Assembly (NCBI RefSeq): GCF_900215605.1
Contig: NZ_OBEL01000001.1
Coordinates: forward strand, 1,798,001-1,862,000
Direction of reading: 5' to 3'
From: Cohaesibacter gelatinilyticus
GTDB taxonomy: Bacteria; Pseudomonadota; Alphaproteobacteria; Rhizobiales; Cohaesibacteraceae
DNA length: 64,000 bases
The notes under the pieces: generated by a model
What the model was told of the DNA's origin: nothing
The model's database searches: none
The model's input: only the letters and a program-made list of their open reading frames with translations
Shown: piece by piece, positions 1-7,213 of the stretch
How positions within the stretch are numbered: position 1 is the first letter of the stretch
How the letters are laid out: the number at the start of each line of letters is the position of its first letter
Made by a program: the position numbers and the translations under genes

Positions 1-398
1 GGGCCAAGAACTTTACCCAGACGACCAACCAGAGGCATCATGTCAGGAGATGCAATACAACGATCAAAATCGATGGTACCGCCCTGAACAACTGCCAACA
101 GATCTTCTGCACCAACAATCTCTGCACCTGCAGCTTTAGCTTCTTCAGCCTTATCGCCACGTGCAAAAACAGCAACACGAACATTTTTACCAGAGCCCGC
201 AGGCAGCTGACATACACCACGAACCATCTGGTCCGCATGACGCGGGTCAACACCGAGGTTCAGGGAGATTTCTACGGTCTCATCGAATTTGGCAGATGCA
301 GCACCCTTGACCAGCTTCACAGCTTCTTCAACGGAATAAACCTTGTTTGCATCAACTTTTTCACGAGCAGCGCGGATACGTTTTCCTACATTAGCCAT
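1..398 (-). CDS. rplA: 50S ribosomal protein L1, N-terminal part (cut by window edge)
   Basis: The reverse strand from ATG at 398 gives a protein starting [16 protein letters not shown] and stays open to base 1, so about 132 residues are visible and the C-terminus lies outside. The sequence matches ribosomal protein L1, which binds 23S rRNA at the L1 stalk and in many bacteria also represses its own operon by binding the leader mRNA. Visible parts include [12 protein letters not shown] and the [12 protein letters not shown] segment typical of the family. It follows rplK after only 4 bases, so the two are co-transcribed, as in nearly all bacteria. Identity is firm and only the missing end is unknown. 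Confidence 0.97.
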   Translation of the reverse strand, partial: MANVGKRIRAAREKVDANKVYSVEEAVKLVKGAASAKFDETVEISLNLGVDPRHADQMVRGVCQLPAGSGKNVRVAVFARGDKAEEAKAAGAEIVGAEDLLAVVQGGTIDFDRCIASPDMMPLVGRLGKVLG

Positions 399-402
399 TG
401 GA

Positions 403-831
403 TTATCCTACCACCTCGAGGCCCATGGAACGGGCAGAACCCTCAATCATCAACATCGCGGCTTCGATGTCGTTGGCATTGAGATCTTTCATCTTCTGCT
501 CAGCAATTTCACGAACCTGATCCTTGGTCACGGAACCCGCCACATCACGACCAGGCGCACCAGAGCCCTTAGGCAGCTTGGCAGCTTTTTTCAGAAAGAA
601 AGACGCCGGAGGTGTCTTCATTTCAAAAGTGAAAGACTTGTCCTGGTAAATGGTAATAATCACCGGAACCGGCGCATTTTTTTCCATTTCCTGCGTCTTG
701 GCGTTAAACGCCTTACAGAATTCCATGATATTCAGGCCGCGCTGACCAAGAGCAGGACCAATTGGAGGGGATGGATTAGCAGCCCCTGCAGGAACCTGAA
801 GTTTCAGGTAACCTTGAATCTTTTTTGCCAT
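403..831 (-). CDS. rplK: 50S ribosomal protein L11
   Basis: This 142-residue protein starts [16 protein letters not shown] and has the usual L11 length. L11 binds the GTPase-associated centre of 23S rRNA and takes part in factor binding and in RelA activation. The N-terminal domain carries the conserved [15 protein letters not shown] stretch (about residues 18-32), and the C-terminal RNA-binding domain ends ARSMGLEV. It is preceded by nusG and followed at once by rplA. The roughly 100-base leader between nusG and rplK has a small dyad, GTTCG-N5-CGAAC (896-910), which could be part of an L1 feedback site. That last point is inference. Confidence 0.98.
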   Translation of the reverse strand: MAKKIQGYLKLQVPAGAANPSPPIGPALGQRGLNIMEFCKAFNAKTQEMEKNAPVPVIITIYQDKSFTFEMKTPPASFFLKKAAKLPKGSGAPGRDVAGSVTKDQVREIAEQKMKDLNANDIEAAMLMIEGSARSMGLEVVG

Positions 832-933
832 TTTTCTTTCCCTCGGCGCAAAGCACCTTCAGATAGACATGAGAAAGGGCGCGGTCGGACGGCTCGTTCG
901 GCAAACGAACCAAATCTCCCGCACCTGTTATGA

Positions 934-1470
934 TCAGAGTTTTTCAACCTGATTATATTCAAGCTCGACTGGTGTCGCACGACCAAAGATCGATACGGTA
1001 ACCTTGAGGCGCGCACGCTCTTCGTCCACTTCCTCGACAAGCCCATTGAACGAAGCAAACGGCCCATCGGAAACCCGAACCTGCTCGCCAACTTCGAAAC
1101 TGACGGTCGGCATCGGTTTCTCGACACCTTCCTGAACCTGATTCAACAAGCGATCCGCTTCCGCATTGGAAATTGGCATCGGCTTGTTGTCATTCCCCAG
1201 AAAGCCAGTGACTTTCGGGGTATTCTTGATCAAATGATAGGCGTCATCTGTCATTGCCATCTTCACCAGCACATAACCGGGGAAAAACTTGCGCTCAGAT
1301 TCGACCTTGCGTCCACGACGCACTTCTACAAACTTCTCGGTCGGAACAAGAACTTCATCAAACAGATCACCAAGACCGGTCTGATCAGCCTTTTCACGAA
1401 TAGCCTCCGCTACTTTCTTCTCGAAGTTCGAGTAGGCATGAACGATATACCACCGCTTTGCAATCGCCAT
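934..1470 (-). CDS. nusG: transcription termination/antitermination factor NusG
   Basis: This 178-residue protein begins MAIAKRWYIVHAYSNFEKKV, the typical NGN-domain start (WYIVHAYSNFE). NusG binds RNA polymerase and couples it to Rho or to the ribosome. The NGN domain covers about residues 6-115, with the FPGYVLVKM strand near residue 63. The C-terminal KOW domain is at about 125-175 (VSDGPFASFNGLVEEVD). It lies 5 bases after secE and precedes rplK, the usual order. Length and motifs are normal. Confidence 0.98.
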   Translation of the reverse strand: MAIAKRWYIVHAYSNFEKKVAEAIREKADQTGLGDLFDEVLVPTEKFVEVRRGRKVESERKFFPGYVLVKMAMTDDAYHLIKNTPKVTGFLGNDNKPMPISNAEADRLLNQVQEGVEKPMPTVSFEVGEQVRVSDGPFASFNGLVEEVDEERARLKVTVSIFGRATPVELEYNQVEKL

Positions 1471-1475
1471 GTCTA

Positions 1476-1673
1476 TTAACCTCCCAGGCCAAGCACGAAG
1501 CTGACGCCAAATGACATGATCTGGTCAGCCAGCAAGAAAAAGATTGAAGCCAGGAAAACCATGACAAAAACCATCACAGTAGTAATGCCAGTCTCCTTCT
1601 GGGAAGGCCAGGTTACCTTCGATGCTTCAGATTTAACCTGCTGCAGAAAATCAAATGGGTTGGTCTTTGCCAT
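1476..1673 (-). CDS. secE: preprotein translocase subunit SecE
   Basis: This is a 65-residue protein if translation starts at the ATG giving MAKTNPFDFLQQV. An in-frame GTG four codons upstream would give 69 residues. SecE is the small clamp subunit of the SecYEG channel in the inner membrane. The cytoplasmic amphipathic part contains the conserved EASKVTWPSQKET segment, followed by a single membrane helix (about residues 28-58), as in the short one-helix SecE of most bacteria outside the enterics. It sits between tRNA-Trp and nusG, the standard place. Confidence 0.96.
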   Translation of the reverse strand: MAKTNPFDFLQQVKSEASKVTWPSQKETGITTVMVFVMVFLASIFFLLADQIMSFGVSFVLGLGG

Positions 1674-1692
1674 GGAACCGCTCACATATAAT

Positions 1693-1719
1693 AACGCGCG
1701 AAACAGAATTTCGCGCGTT
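1693..1719. repeat. perfect 11-bp inverted repeat between tRNA-Trp and secE
   Basis: AACGCGCGAAA (1693-1703) pairs perfectly with TTTCGCGCGTT (1709-1719) across a 5-base loop. On the minus-strand transcript it lies 53 bases after the 3' end of tRNA-Trp and about 20 bases before secE. No long U-run follows, so it looks more like an RNA-processing or stabilising hairpin than a full terminator. Confidence 0.75.
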
Positions 1720-1771
1720 CATAAGATTCTCACTACATATAATATCTTGCCATGCAAGATCAAGTGCGAAA

Positions 1772-1847
1772 TGGCAGGGGCGGAGGGACTCGAACCCCCG
1801 ACCCTCGGTTTTGGAGACCGATGCTCTACCAGCTGAGCTACACCCCT
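1772..1847 (-). tRNA. tRNA-Trp (anticodon CCA)
   Basis: The reverse strand folds as a complete 76-base tRNA: acceptor start AGGGGTG, D-arm AGCTCAGCTGGTAGAGC, anticodon loop CTCCAAA with anticodon CCA, T-arm GGGGGTTCGAGTCCC, and an encoded 3' CCA. It lies between tuf and secE, which is the usual alphaproteobacterial position. Confidence 0.98.
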
Positions 1848-2040
1848 ACTTCGCAAAACTTAGTGAAAACCAAGTTGGAGACTAACTATTGGAGTTCACA
1901 GACAACTGCAAGCGAAAAGATGACGAAATACAAAAAAATCAACAAGGGATCATCAAAACTTCATGAATTGTGACTCCATCCACAAAACCAACCTTCGATA
2001 TCCATCCGTATCACCTTATTTCATCAAAATTATGAGAATC

Positions 2041-2072
2041 AAAAAACCCCTGAAAGCAATAGCTTGCAGGGG
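2041..2072 (-). terminator. intrinsic terminator after tuf
   Basis: Read on the minus strand, CCCCTG (complement of 2067-2072) pairs with CAGGGG (complement of 2047-2052). An inner AAGC/GCTT extends the stem, and a run of six T follows. It is 37 bases past the tuf stop codon and should end or attenuate tuf transcripts before tRNA-Trp. Confidence 0.85.
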
Positions 2073-2109
2073 CTTCTTAAAGACATATCTCAAGTAAAGA
2101 TGAAATCTC

Positions 2110-3300
2110 TTACTCGACGATAGAACCGACGATGCCGGCACCTACGGTACGGCCACCTTCGCGGATAGCGAAGCGCAGCTTTTCTTCCATAGCGATTGGC
2201 ACGATCAGCTCAACATTCATCTCGACGTTATCGCCAGGCATAACCATCTCGGTACCTTCGTTCAGGGTAACAACACCCGTCACGTCAGTGGTACGGAAAT
2301 AGAATTGTGGACGATAGTTGGTGAAGAACGGAGTATGACGACCGCCTTCTTCTTTCGTCAGGATGTAAGCTTCTGCTTTGAACTTGGTGTGTGGAGTAAC
2401 GGAAGCTGGTGCACACAGAACCTGGCCACGCTCGACATCTTCACGCTTGGTACCACGCAGGAGAACACCAACATTGTCACCAGCTTCACCGCTATCAAGC
2501 AGCTTGCGGAACATTTCAACACCGGTACAGGTGGTTTTCTGGGTGTCTTTGATACCGACGATCTCAATCTCGTCACCAACATTGATCACGCCACGCTCAA
2601 CACGACCGGTTACCACAGTACCACGACCAGAGATGGAGAATACATCTTCGATAGGCAGCAGGAATGGCAGATCCTTTGGACGCTCTGGAGTTGGGATATA
2701 ATCGTCAACAGCAGCCATCAGTTCCATGATTGCTTCACGGCCGATTGCAGCGTCACGGTTCTCAACAGCAGCAAGAGCAGAACCTTTTACGATAGGAATA
2801 TCGTCGCCTGGGAACTCGTAAGAATCCAGCAGTTCGCGAACTTCCATTTCAACAAGCTCAAGCAGCTCTTCGTCATCAACCTGATCAACTTTGTTCAGGA
2901 ACACTACCAGAGCAGGAACACCAACCTGACGGGCAAGCAGGATGTGCTCACGCGTCTGTGGCATTGGGCCGTCAGCTGCAGAACAAACCAGGATAGCACC
3001 GTCCATCTGAGCAGCACCGGTGATCATGTTCTTCACATAGTCAGCGTGACCTGGGCAGTCAACGTGAGCATAGTGACGGTTCTCTGTCTCATACTCAACG
3101 TGAGCAGTAGAGATCGTGATGCCGCGAGCTTTCTCTTCTGGCGCACCGTCAATCTCATCATAAGCCTTAGCCTCAGCACCGCCCTTTTCAGCAAGGGTCA
3201 TGGTGATAGCTGCGGTCAGGGTGGTTTTACCATGGTCAACGTGACCAATCGTGCCGATGTTTACATGCGGCTTATTACGTTCAAACTTTTCCTTAGCCAT
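2110..3300 (-). CDS. tuf: elongation factor Tu
   Basis: This 396-residue protein is full length for EF-Tu, the GTPase that delivers aminoacyl-tRNA to the ribosome. The G domain shows GHVDHGKT (P-loop, about 18-25), RGITIS (switch I), DCPGHADYV (about 81-89), NKVD (about 136-139) and SAL (about 174-176). Domains 2 and 3 follow, and the end reads [11 protein letters not shown]. It follows tRNA-Tyr and tRNA-Gly and is closed by a clear terminator. No second tuf copy is visible here, though two copies are common in alphaproteobacteria. Confidence 0.99.
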   Translation of the reverse strand: MAKEKFERNKPHVNIGTIGHVDHGKTTLTAAITMTLAEKGGAEAKAYDEIDGAPEEKARGITISTAHVEYETENRHYAHVDCPGHADYVKNMITGAAQMDGAILVCSAADGPMPQTREHILLARQVGVPALVVFLNKVDQVDDEELLELVEMEVRELLDSYEFPGDDIPIVKGSALAAVENRDAAIGREAIMELMAAVDDYIPTPERPKDLPFLLPIEDVFSISGRGTVVTGRVERGVINVGDEIEIVGIKDTQKTTCTGVEMFRKLLDSGEAGDNVGVLLRGTKREDVERGQVLCAPASVTPHTKFKAEAYILTKEEGGRHTPFFTNYRPQFYFRTTDVTGVVTLNEGTEMVMPGDNVEMNVELIVPIAMEEKLRFAIREGGRTVGAGIVGSIVE

Positions 3301-3475
3301 AGGAAATAGCTCTCATCATCAGGGGCTGAAAACACTTTGATATCTACAAGGTCTCAGCTCGCTTTAGGCGCCAAAAGGTCTGCTACTCAAAACGAGATAC
3401 AAACCCGGTTAACACAAAAAGACCTGAGCTGGAGGCTCGGGACCAAACTGTAAGGGAGAGTGTAAACTTAAGAGG

Positions 3476-3549
3476 TGGAGCGGGTGAAGGGAATCGAACC
3501 CTCGTCATCAGCTTGGAAGGCTGTTGCTCTACCATTGAGCTACACCCGC
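3476..3549 (-). tRNA. tRNA-Gly (anticodon TCC)
   Basis: The reverse strand gives a 74-base tRNA starting GCGGGTG, with anticodon loop CTTCCAA (anticodon TCC), T-arm GAGGGTTCGATTCCC and an encoded CCA end. It lies 21 bases after tRNA-Tyr and upstream of tuf, so all three are probably on one transcript. Confidence 0.98.
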
Positions 3550-3570
3550 GCGAGACGTACAGCGAAGAAA

Positions 3571-3655
3571 TGGTGGAGGAGGCTGGATTCGAACCAGCGT
3601 ACGCTAAGCGAACGGATTTACAGTCCGTCTCCTTTAACCACTCGGACACTCCTCC
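3571..3655 (-). tRNA. tRNA-Tyr (anticodon GTA)
   Basis: The reverse strand gives an 85-base class II tRNA starting GGAGGAG, with anticodon loop CTGTAAA (anticodon GTA), a long variable arm and an encoded CCA end. It is the first gene of the tRNA-Tyr, tRNA-Gly, tuf transcript. Confidence 0.98.
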
Positions 3656-3732
3656 AAATTCTTCGCCATCCTGTCCCTGCGAACAGGTTGGTCTCGAAAA
3701 GCCCGCCAAGTCGCGGTCAGTTCGTGAGGCGG

Positions 3733-3761
3733 TTTATGCAAAACCCGGCCCACGAAGTCAA
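3733..3761 (-). promoter_or_regulatory. candidate sigma-70 promoter of tRNA-Tyr/tRNA-Gly/tuf
   Basis: On the minus strand TTGACT (-35, complement of 3756-3761) and CATAAA (-10, complement of 3733-3738) are separated by exactly 17 bases. The predicted start is about 70 bases upstream of the tRNA-Tyr 5' end. The rest of the 457-base gap 3656-4112 holds the rlmB promoter and otherwise no gene that I can support. Confidence 0.6.
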
Positions 3762-4019
3762 CTACCCAATCTCAGTTTCTGTGCGTAATCTTCAATATCA
3801 ACAGCCCGGAGCCTCCAACACCCCTCTCCCACAGACTTCAAAGGCGCAAATTTCCGCCGCTTTCAGGGGCTTCGCAAAAAATGGGGAAAAATTCACACCT
3901 CACATAAATGCATCATATCACACCATAAACCGACCCAGGATCAGGGAGCAAAAAAGTCATTATCTCACCTCACCGGCTTCGAAAAACATCCCATCAGATT
4001 GATACCGGTCAGCAATAGC

Positions 4020-4047
4020 TTGCCATGTGCTTGCAATCGGATATAAC
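4020..4047 (+). promoter_or_regulatory. candidate sigma-70 promoter of rlmB
   Basis: TTGCCA (4020-4025) and TATAAC (4042-4047) lie 16 bases apart, each matching the consensus at five of six positions. The start codon of rlmB is about 65 bases downstream. Confidence 0.55.
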
Positions 4048-4112
4048 CCGGCGCAAACTCATCGAAACACGCGAGCACGCCAAATCAGGCCACGCATATA
4101 GAAGGCTCCACA

Positions 4113-4952
4113 ATGACAAAGAACCGCTCACAAAAAGCCAAACGCAACCGTCAGATGGAGGCCAACTCTGCCAACAAGCGCCGTAACTCCCGGCGAGCCA
4201 ATGATGACTTTGTGCATCTATTCGGCATTCACGCCGTCGCTGCCGCAGCTTCCAACCCCCAGCGCCCATTGCACAAACTTCTGGCAACCACAAACGCGGA
4301 AGCCAAACTGCGACAGGAAATCCAATCTCTAGGCGGCAATCCCGCACGTCTTGATGGAATTATTGAAACAGCGAATCCCAAAGATATCGATCAACATGCC
4401 AAGGGCGCGGTTCATCAGGGACTTTATCTGACTGCAGGTCAGCTGGAATCAGCTGCCATCTCCGATCTGGAAGATGCCAAGTTGGTTGTTATCCTCGACC
4501 AGATCACCGACCCCCACAATGTGGGCGCCATCATTCGCTCCAGTGTGGCACTGGGTGCAGATGCACTCATCATGACCGGTCGCCACAGCCCGGAAGAATC
4601 CGGGATCATGGCAAAAACCGCTTCCGGTGGCCTGGACATGATCACTATGGTGACAGTTCCAAATCTAGCCCGTGCTTTGGACGAAATTGCAGATATCGGC
4701 TTCCACACCATTGGATTTGATTCTGAGGAAAGTGCACCATTTGAAGAAATCATGCAGAAAACAGTACCAGATCAGAAACTGGCATTGATATTCGGCTCTG
4801 AAGGCAAGGGATTGCGCCGCCTGACCCGTGAGAAATGCGCTGAGCTGGCACGGCTGGATATGCCAGGCCCGATCAAGAGCCTCAATGTCTCCAATGCCGT
4901 TGCCATGACACTTTATGGGTGCCATCTAAGACGACAAAGCATCATTTCCTGA
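4113..4952 (+). CDS. rlmB: 23S rRNA (guanosine-2'-O)-methyltransferase, TrmH/SpoU family
   Basis: This 279-residue protein belongs to the SpoU (SPOUT) methyltransferases, which form a deep trefoil knot and transfer methyl from S-adenosylmethionine. RlmB makes Gm2251 in 23S rRNA. The N-terminal 30 residues are very basic. A substrate-binding domain follows (HLFGIHAVAAAA from about 34). The catalytic part has motif 1 NVGAIIRS (about 136-143), motif 2 FGSEGKGL (about 227-234) and motif 3 SLNVSNAVAM (about 256-265). The start is supported by AAGG 7 bases upstream. It points away from the tRNA-Tyr operon and has its own terminator. A tRNA rather than rRNA target cannot be excluded from sequence alone. 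Confidence 0.9.
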   Translation: MTKNRSQKAKRNRQMEANSANKRRNSRRANDDFVHLFGIHAVAAAASNPQRPLHKLLATTNAEAKLRQEIQSLGGNPARLDGIIETANPKDIDQHAKGAVHQGLYLTAGQLESAAISDLEDAKLVVILDQITDPHNVGAIIRSSVALGADALIMTGRHSPEESGIMAKTASGGLDMITMVTVPNLARALDEIADIGFHTIGFDSEESAPFEEIMQKTVPDQKLALIFGSEGKGLRRLTREKCAELARLDMPGPIKSLNVSNAVAMTLYGCHLRRQSIIS

Positions 4953-4983
4953 TGCAGACAAAGATAAAACATTCCAAGCAAGA

Positions 4984-5007
4984 AAGGCCCCTGGGAGGGC
5001 CTTTTTT
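4984..5007 (+). terminator. intrinsic terminator after rlmB
   Basis: AAGGCCC (4984-4990) pairs with GGGCCTT (4997-5003) over a 6-base loop and runs into six T. It lies about 30 bases after the rlmB stop codon. Confidence 0.85.
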
Positions 5008-5186
5008 CGATCTGAAGAATTATCACTCAAGGCATAGATATGCAACTTGAGAAATTACATATTGAAAAAAGCCAGCCGTAGCTCACACAATAAGCCCGAT
5101 AGAAAAGCCTGACAAAAACTCAACAAATCCGATTTTAAGGAAAAACAAGTGGTACAGGTAAGAGAAGGAATCTCGAACCAAACCCA

Positions 5187-5215
5187 GCGCTTTGGGTTGG
5201 TGGGCGGCAAAGCGC
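5187..5215 (-). repeat. hairpin just downstream of tRNA-Thr
   Basis: GCGCTTTG (5187-5194) pairs perfectly with CAAAGCGC (5208-5215). On the minus strand it begins about 10 bases after the CCA end of tRNA-Thr. There is no U-run, so it is more likely a 3' processing or weak termination element. Confidence 0.5.
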
Positions 5216-5224
5216 AAAGAAAAG

Positions 5225-5300
<76 letters not shown>

Positions 5301-5311
5301 GTTGAGGTGAG

Positions 5312-5340
5312 TTGATAATTTCGTAGGGCCGCTATGTCAA
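5312..5340 (-). promoter_or_regulatory. candidate sigma-70 promoter of tRNA-Thr
   Basis: On the minus strand a perfect -35 TTGACA (complement of 5335-5340) is followed 17 bases later by TATCAA (complement of 5312-5317). The mature tRNA-Thr 5' end is only about 12 bases further on. Confidence 0.7.
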
Positions 5341-5398
5341 GGCGATATCAGGGGTTTTCCAAATAACGTGTGAATTGCCAGAAATTCCCTAGGCTTTT

Positions 5399-5460
5399 CA
5401 TGAGACATTGTAAGACACCAAATAAAGGTGTCTCACGTCTCATATGAGACTTGGGTCTCA
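5399..5460. repeat. cluster of GAGAC/GTCTC dyads in the 401-base gap before purU
   Basis: The gap 5301-5701 has no supportable gene. Inside it are three adjacent dyads. The first is a 10-bp hairpin with one mismatch (5410-5419 with 5427-5436). The second is the perfect palindrome GTCTCATATGAGAC (5437-5450). The third is GAGAC-TTGG-GTCTC (5446-5459). A further TGAGAC copy is at 5401. No promoter is obvious next to them. They may bind a protein or form RNA structure. Confidence 0.6.
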
Positions 5461-5701
5461 AGAATGGCAGAAACCGGTCCATGATCAGGCCGTGATTTTC
5501 TCATTATTTCAAAGCTTACCTGAATCATCGTCAGAAACATACCTGCGGTATCTTGTAGAGAATAAATTCAAACATCGACTAATATTGAGACATCAGTTCA
5601 CATCAAAAAACGCCGCTAGCAATCACATATCGTTACCGACACCCGAATCCTCACTATGAAGCAAGACAGCTATTGTCTCTGATCACCCCTATGCAAATCC
5701 G

Positions 5702-6571
5702 CTAGCCCTTGAATACAATGGTTCTATTTCCATTGATAAAGACACGTCCTTCAATATGAAGACGCAATGCTTTTGAAAGCACACGGGCTTCCACATCACC
5801 ACCCAGACGAACCAGATCAGAAGCACTATCTGAATGGCTCACACGCTCAGTGTCCTGTTCAATGATGGGGCCTTCATCAAGATTTGGGGTCACATAATGG
5901 GCTGTCGCTCCAATATGTTTCACCCCCCTCTCCCACGCGCGCTTATAAGGCATGGCGCCTTTGAAAGCTGGCAGGAAAGAATGATGAATATTGATGATCT
6001 TACCAAAATGACGTGAACTGAATTCGTCAGACAAGATTTGCATGTAGCGAGCCAAGACAACCAGTTCCGCACCTGAACGCTCGATCAATTCCTCAAGCTT
6101 TTGCTCCTGCTCCTGTTTGTTCTCTTTGGTTACAGGCCACAGATAATAGGGAATACCAAGACGTTCTACATCCGCCCGGCTATGAGCATGGTTTGAGACA
6201 ACGGCAACAATATCAAGCGGCAGTTTACCGGTTTGAACACGATATAGAATATCAATCAGACAGTGGTCGAACTTCGAAACCATCAAGATGGTGGGCACCG
6301 CCCTGCCACTTTCGCGAACTGATAAGTCTGCATCAAAGCAAGATCGAAGAGCTTCAAGCTCTTGTTCGAGTTCGGACCAATCGGTCTGCTCAGTGCAGGT
6401 AAATTCAAGACGCAGGAAAAAGATTTCAGCCACATCATCTTCCCTGATGGAAGCGGGCTGCAAAAACTGAAAACTCTGGCCAATATTACATCCAAATCGA
6501 TCCAGAACCTGTCCAAGACCGGAAACAATCCCGGCCTGGTCCTCACATTTCATTCTCAGGATATGCGTCAT
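5702..6571 (-). CDS. purU: formyltetrahydrofolate deformylase
   Basis: This 289-residue protein, read from the ATG giving MTHILRMKCEDQAG, hydrolyses 10-formyl-THF to THF and formate. An ATG directly upstream at 6574 and a TTG at 6592 are alternative starts. Residues 1-80 form an ACT domain (DQAGIVSGLGQVL). The rest is the formyl-transferase fold with the catalytic set N-H-D in NIHHSFLP and LDEGPIIEQD. It starts 26 bases after soxG and ends the sarcosine oxidase operon. That placement is common in proteobacteria, where PurU helps recycle folate loaded with the methyl carbon of sarcosine. Family and context agree. Confidence 0.94.
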   Translation of the reverse strand: MTHILRMKCEDQAGIVSGLGQVLDRFGCNIGQSFQFLQPASIREDDVAEIFFLRLEFTCTEQTDWSELEQELEALRSCFDADLSVRESGRAVPTILMVSKFDHCLIDILYRVQTGKLPLDIVAVVSNHAHSRADVERLGIPYYLWPVTKENKQEQEQKLEELIERSGAELVVLARYMQILSDEFSSRHFGKIINIHHSFLPAFKGAMPYKRAWERGVKHIGATAHYVTPNLDEGPIIEQDTERVSHSDSASDLVRLGGDVEARVLSKALRLHIEGRVFINGNRTIVFKG

Positions 6572-6597
6572 CATTTCTCTCATACGAAGCAAGCTGG

Positions 6598-7203
6598 TTA
6601 TTGTTGTTTTTCAAGCAAGGCACGTTTTTGATCGCTGGCAAGCTCTTGATTGCCGATATGCAGCAACGCCCACATGTGAGGAAGAAACGAACGCCAGACC
6701 TCCATTTCAAATCGATCTTGCTCAAGACGCAGCAAAGTAATCTCAACACCGTCAAAGATCGTACGGGTACCAGACCCAACTGCGAGCAAACCCAGATCAC
6801 GAGGACATCCAACGCTCAGCAATTCAGCCGCCTGCTCTCCACTCAGCGAAATACTCATCTGACGATCTGATATATCGGTCAAACTGTGTGGGCAGCTTGA
6901 ATATAGATCTGCAAATGCCGCAACAATGTCATCCTTGGCATCCTCTGAGGCGGATAAAATCCACTCGTCTGGTCCAAGACATAAGGCGGAGCGATTTCCC
7001 TCTTCAGCATATCCATGGATTTTGGAAGGAATTTCCAACCCGAACGCTTTGGAGGCTTCAGACAGTTTTTGTTGAGCAATACGCAGATTTAAACGCGCCT
7101 TCGGTTCCTGCAATTTGATGGAAACCGGACCACTCATATCACTAATTACTTGAGAGCCAATCGCTTGGGGCAAATTCAGCGTCATTTCCATTGAACTAGT
7201 CAT
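6598..7203 (-). CDS. soxG: sarcosine oxidase, gamma subunit
   Basis: This 201-residue protein uses the ATG at 7203; a GTG one codon earlier is possible. It belongs to the SoxG family, a small folate-binding-fold subunit of heterotetrameric sarcosine oxidase that resembles a reduced GcvT domain. Recognisable parts are RLNLRIAQQ, LGPDEWILS (about residues 77-85), LTDISDRQMSISLSG and CPRDLGLLAVGSGTRTIFDGVEITLLR. It contacts the alpha subunit in the cytoplasmic complex. It lies 10 bases after soxA. The sequence diverges more than the other subunits, which is normal for this one. Confidence 0.9.
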   Translation of the reverse strand: MTSSMEMTLNLPQAIGSQVISDMSGPVSIKLQEPKARLNLRIAQQKLSEASKAFGLEIPSKIHGYAEEGNRSALCLGPDEWILSASEDAKDDIVAAFADLYSSCPHSLTDISDRQMSISLSGEQAAELLSVGCPRDLGLLAVGSGTRTIFDGVEITLLRLEQDRFEMEVWRSFLPHMWALLHIGNQELASDQKRALLEKQQ

Positions 7204-7213
7204 CACTTCACCT

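Noticed and set aside
2305-3309. Long open frame of 334 codons antisense to tuf
   Set aside because: It lies fully inside the conserved EF-Tu gene on the other strand, has no family likeness, and results from the codon pattern of a highly expressed gene.
5444-5659. Possible small gene of 71 codons in the gap before purU
   Set aside because: It overlaps the palindromes, lacks a ribosome site, and its composition does not look like a protein from this genome.
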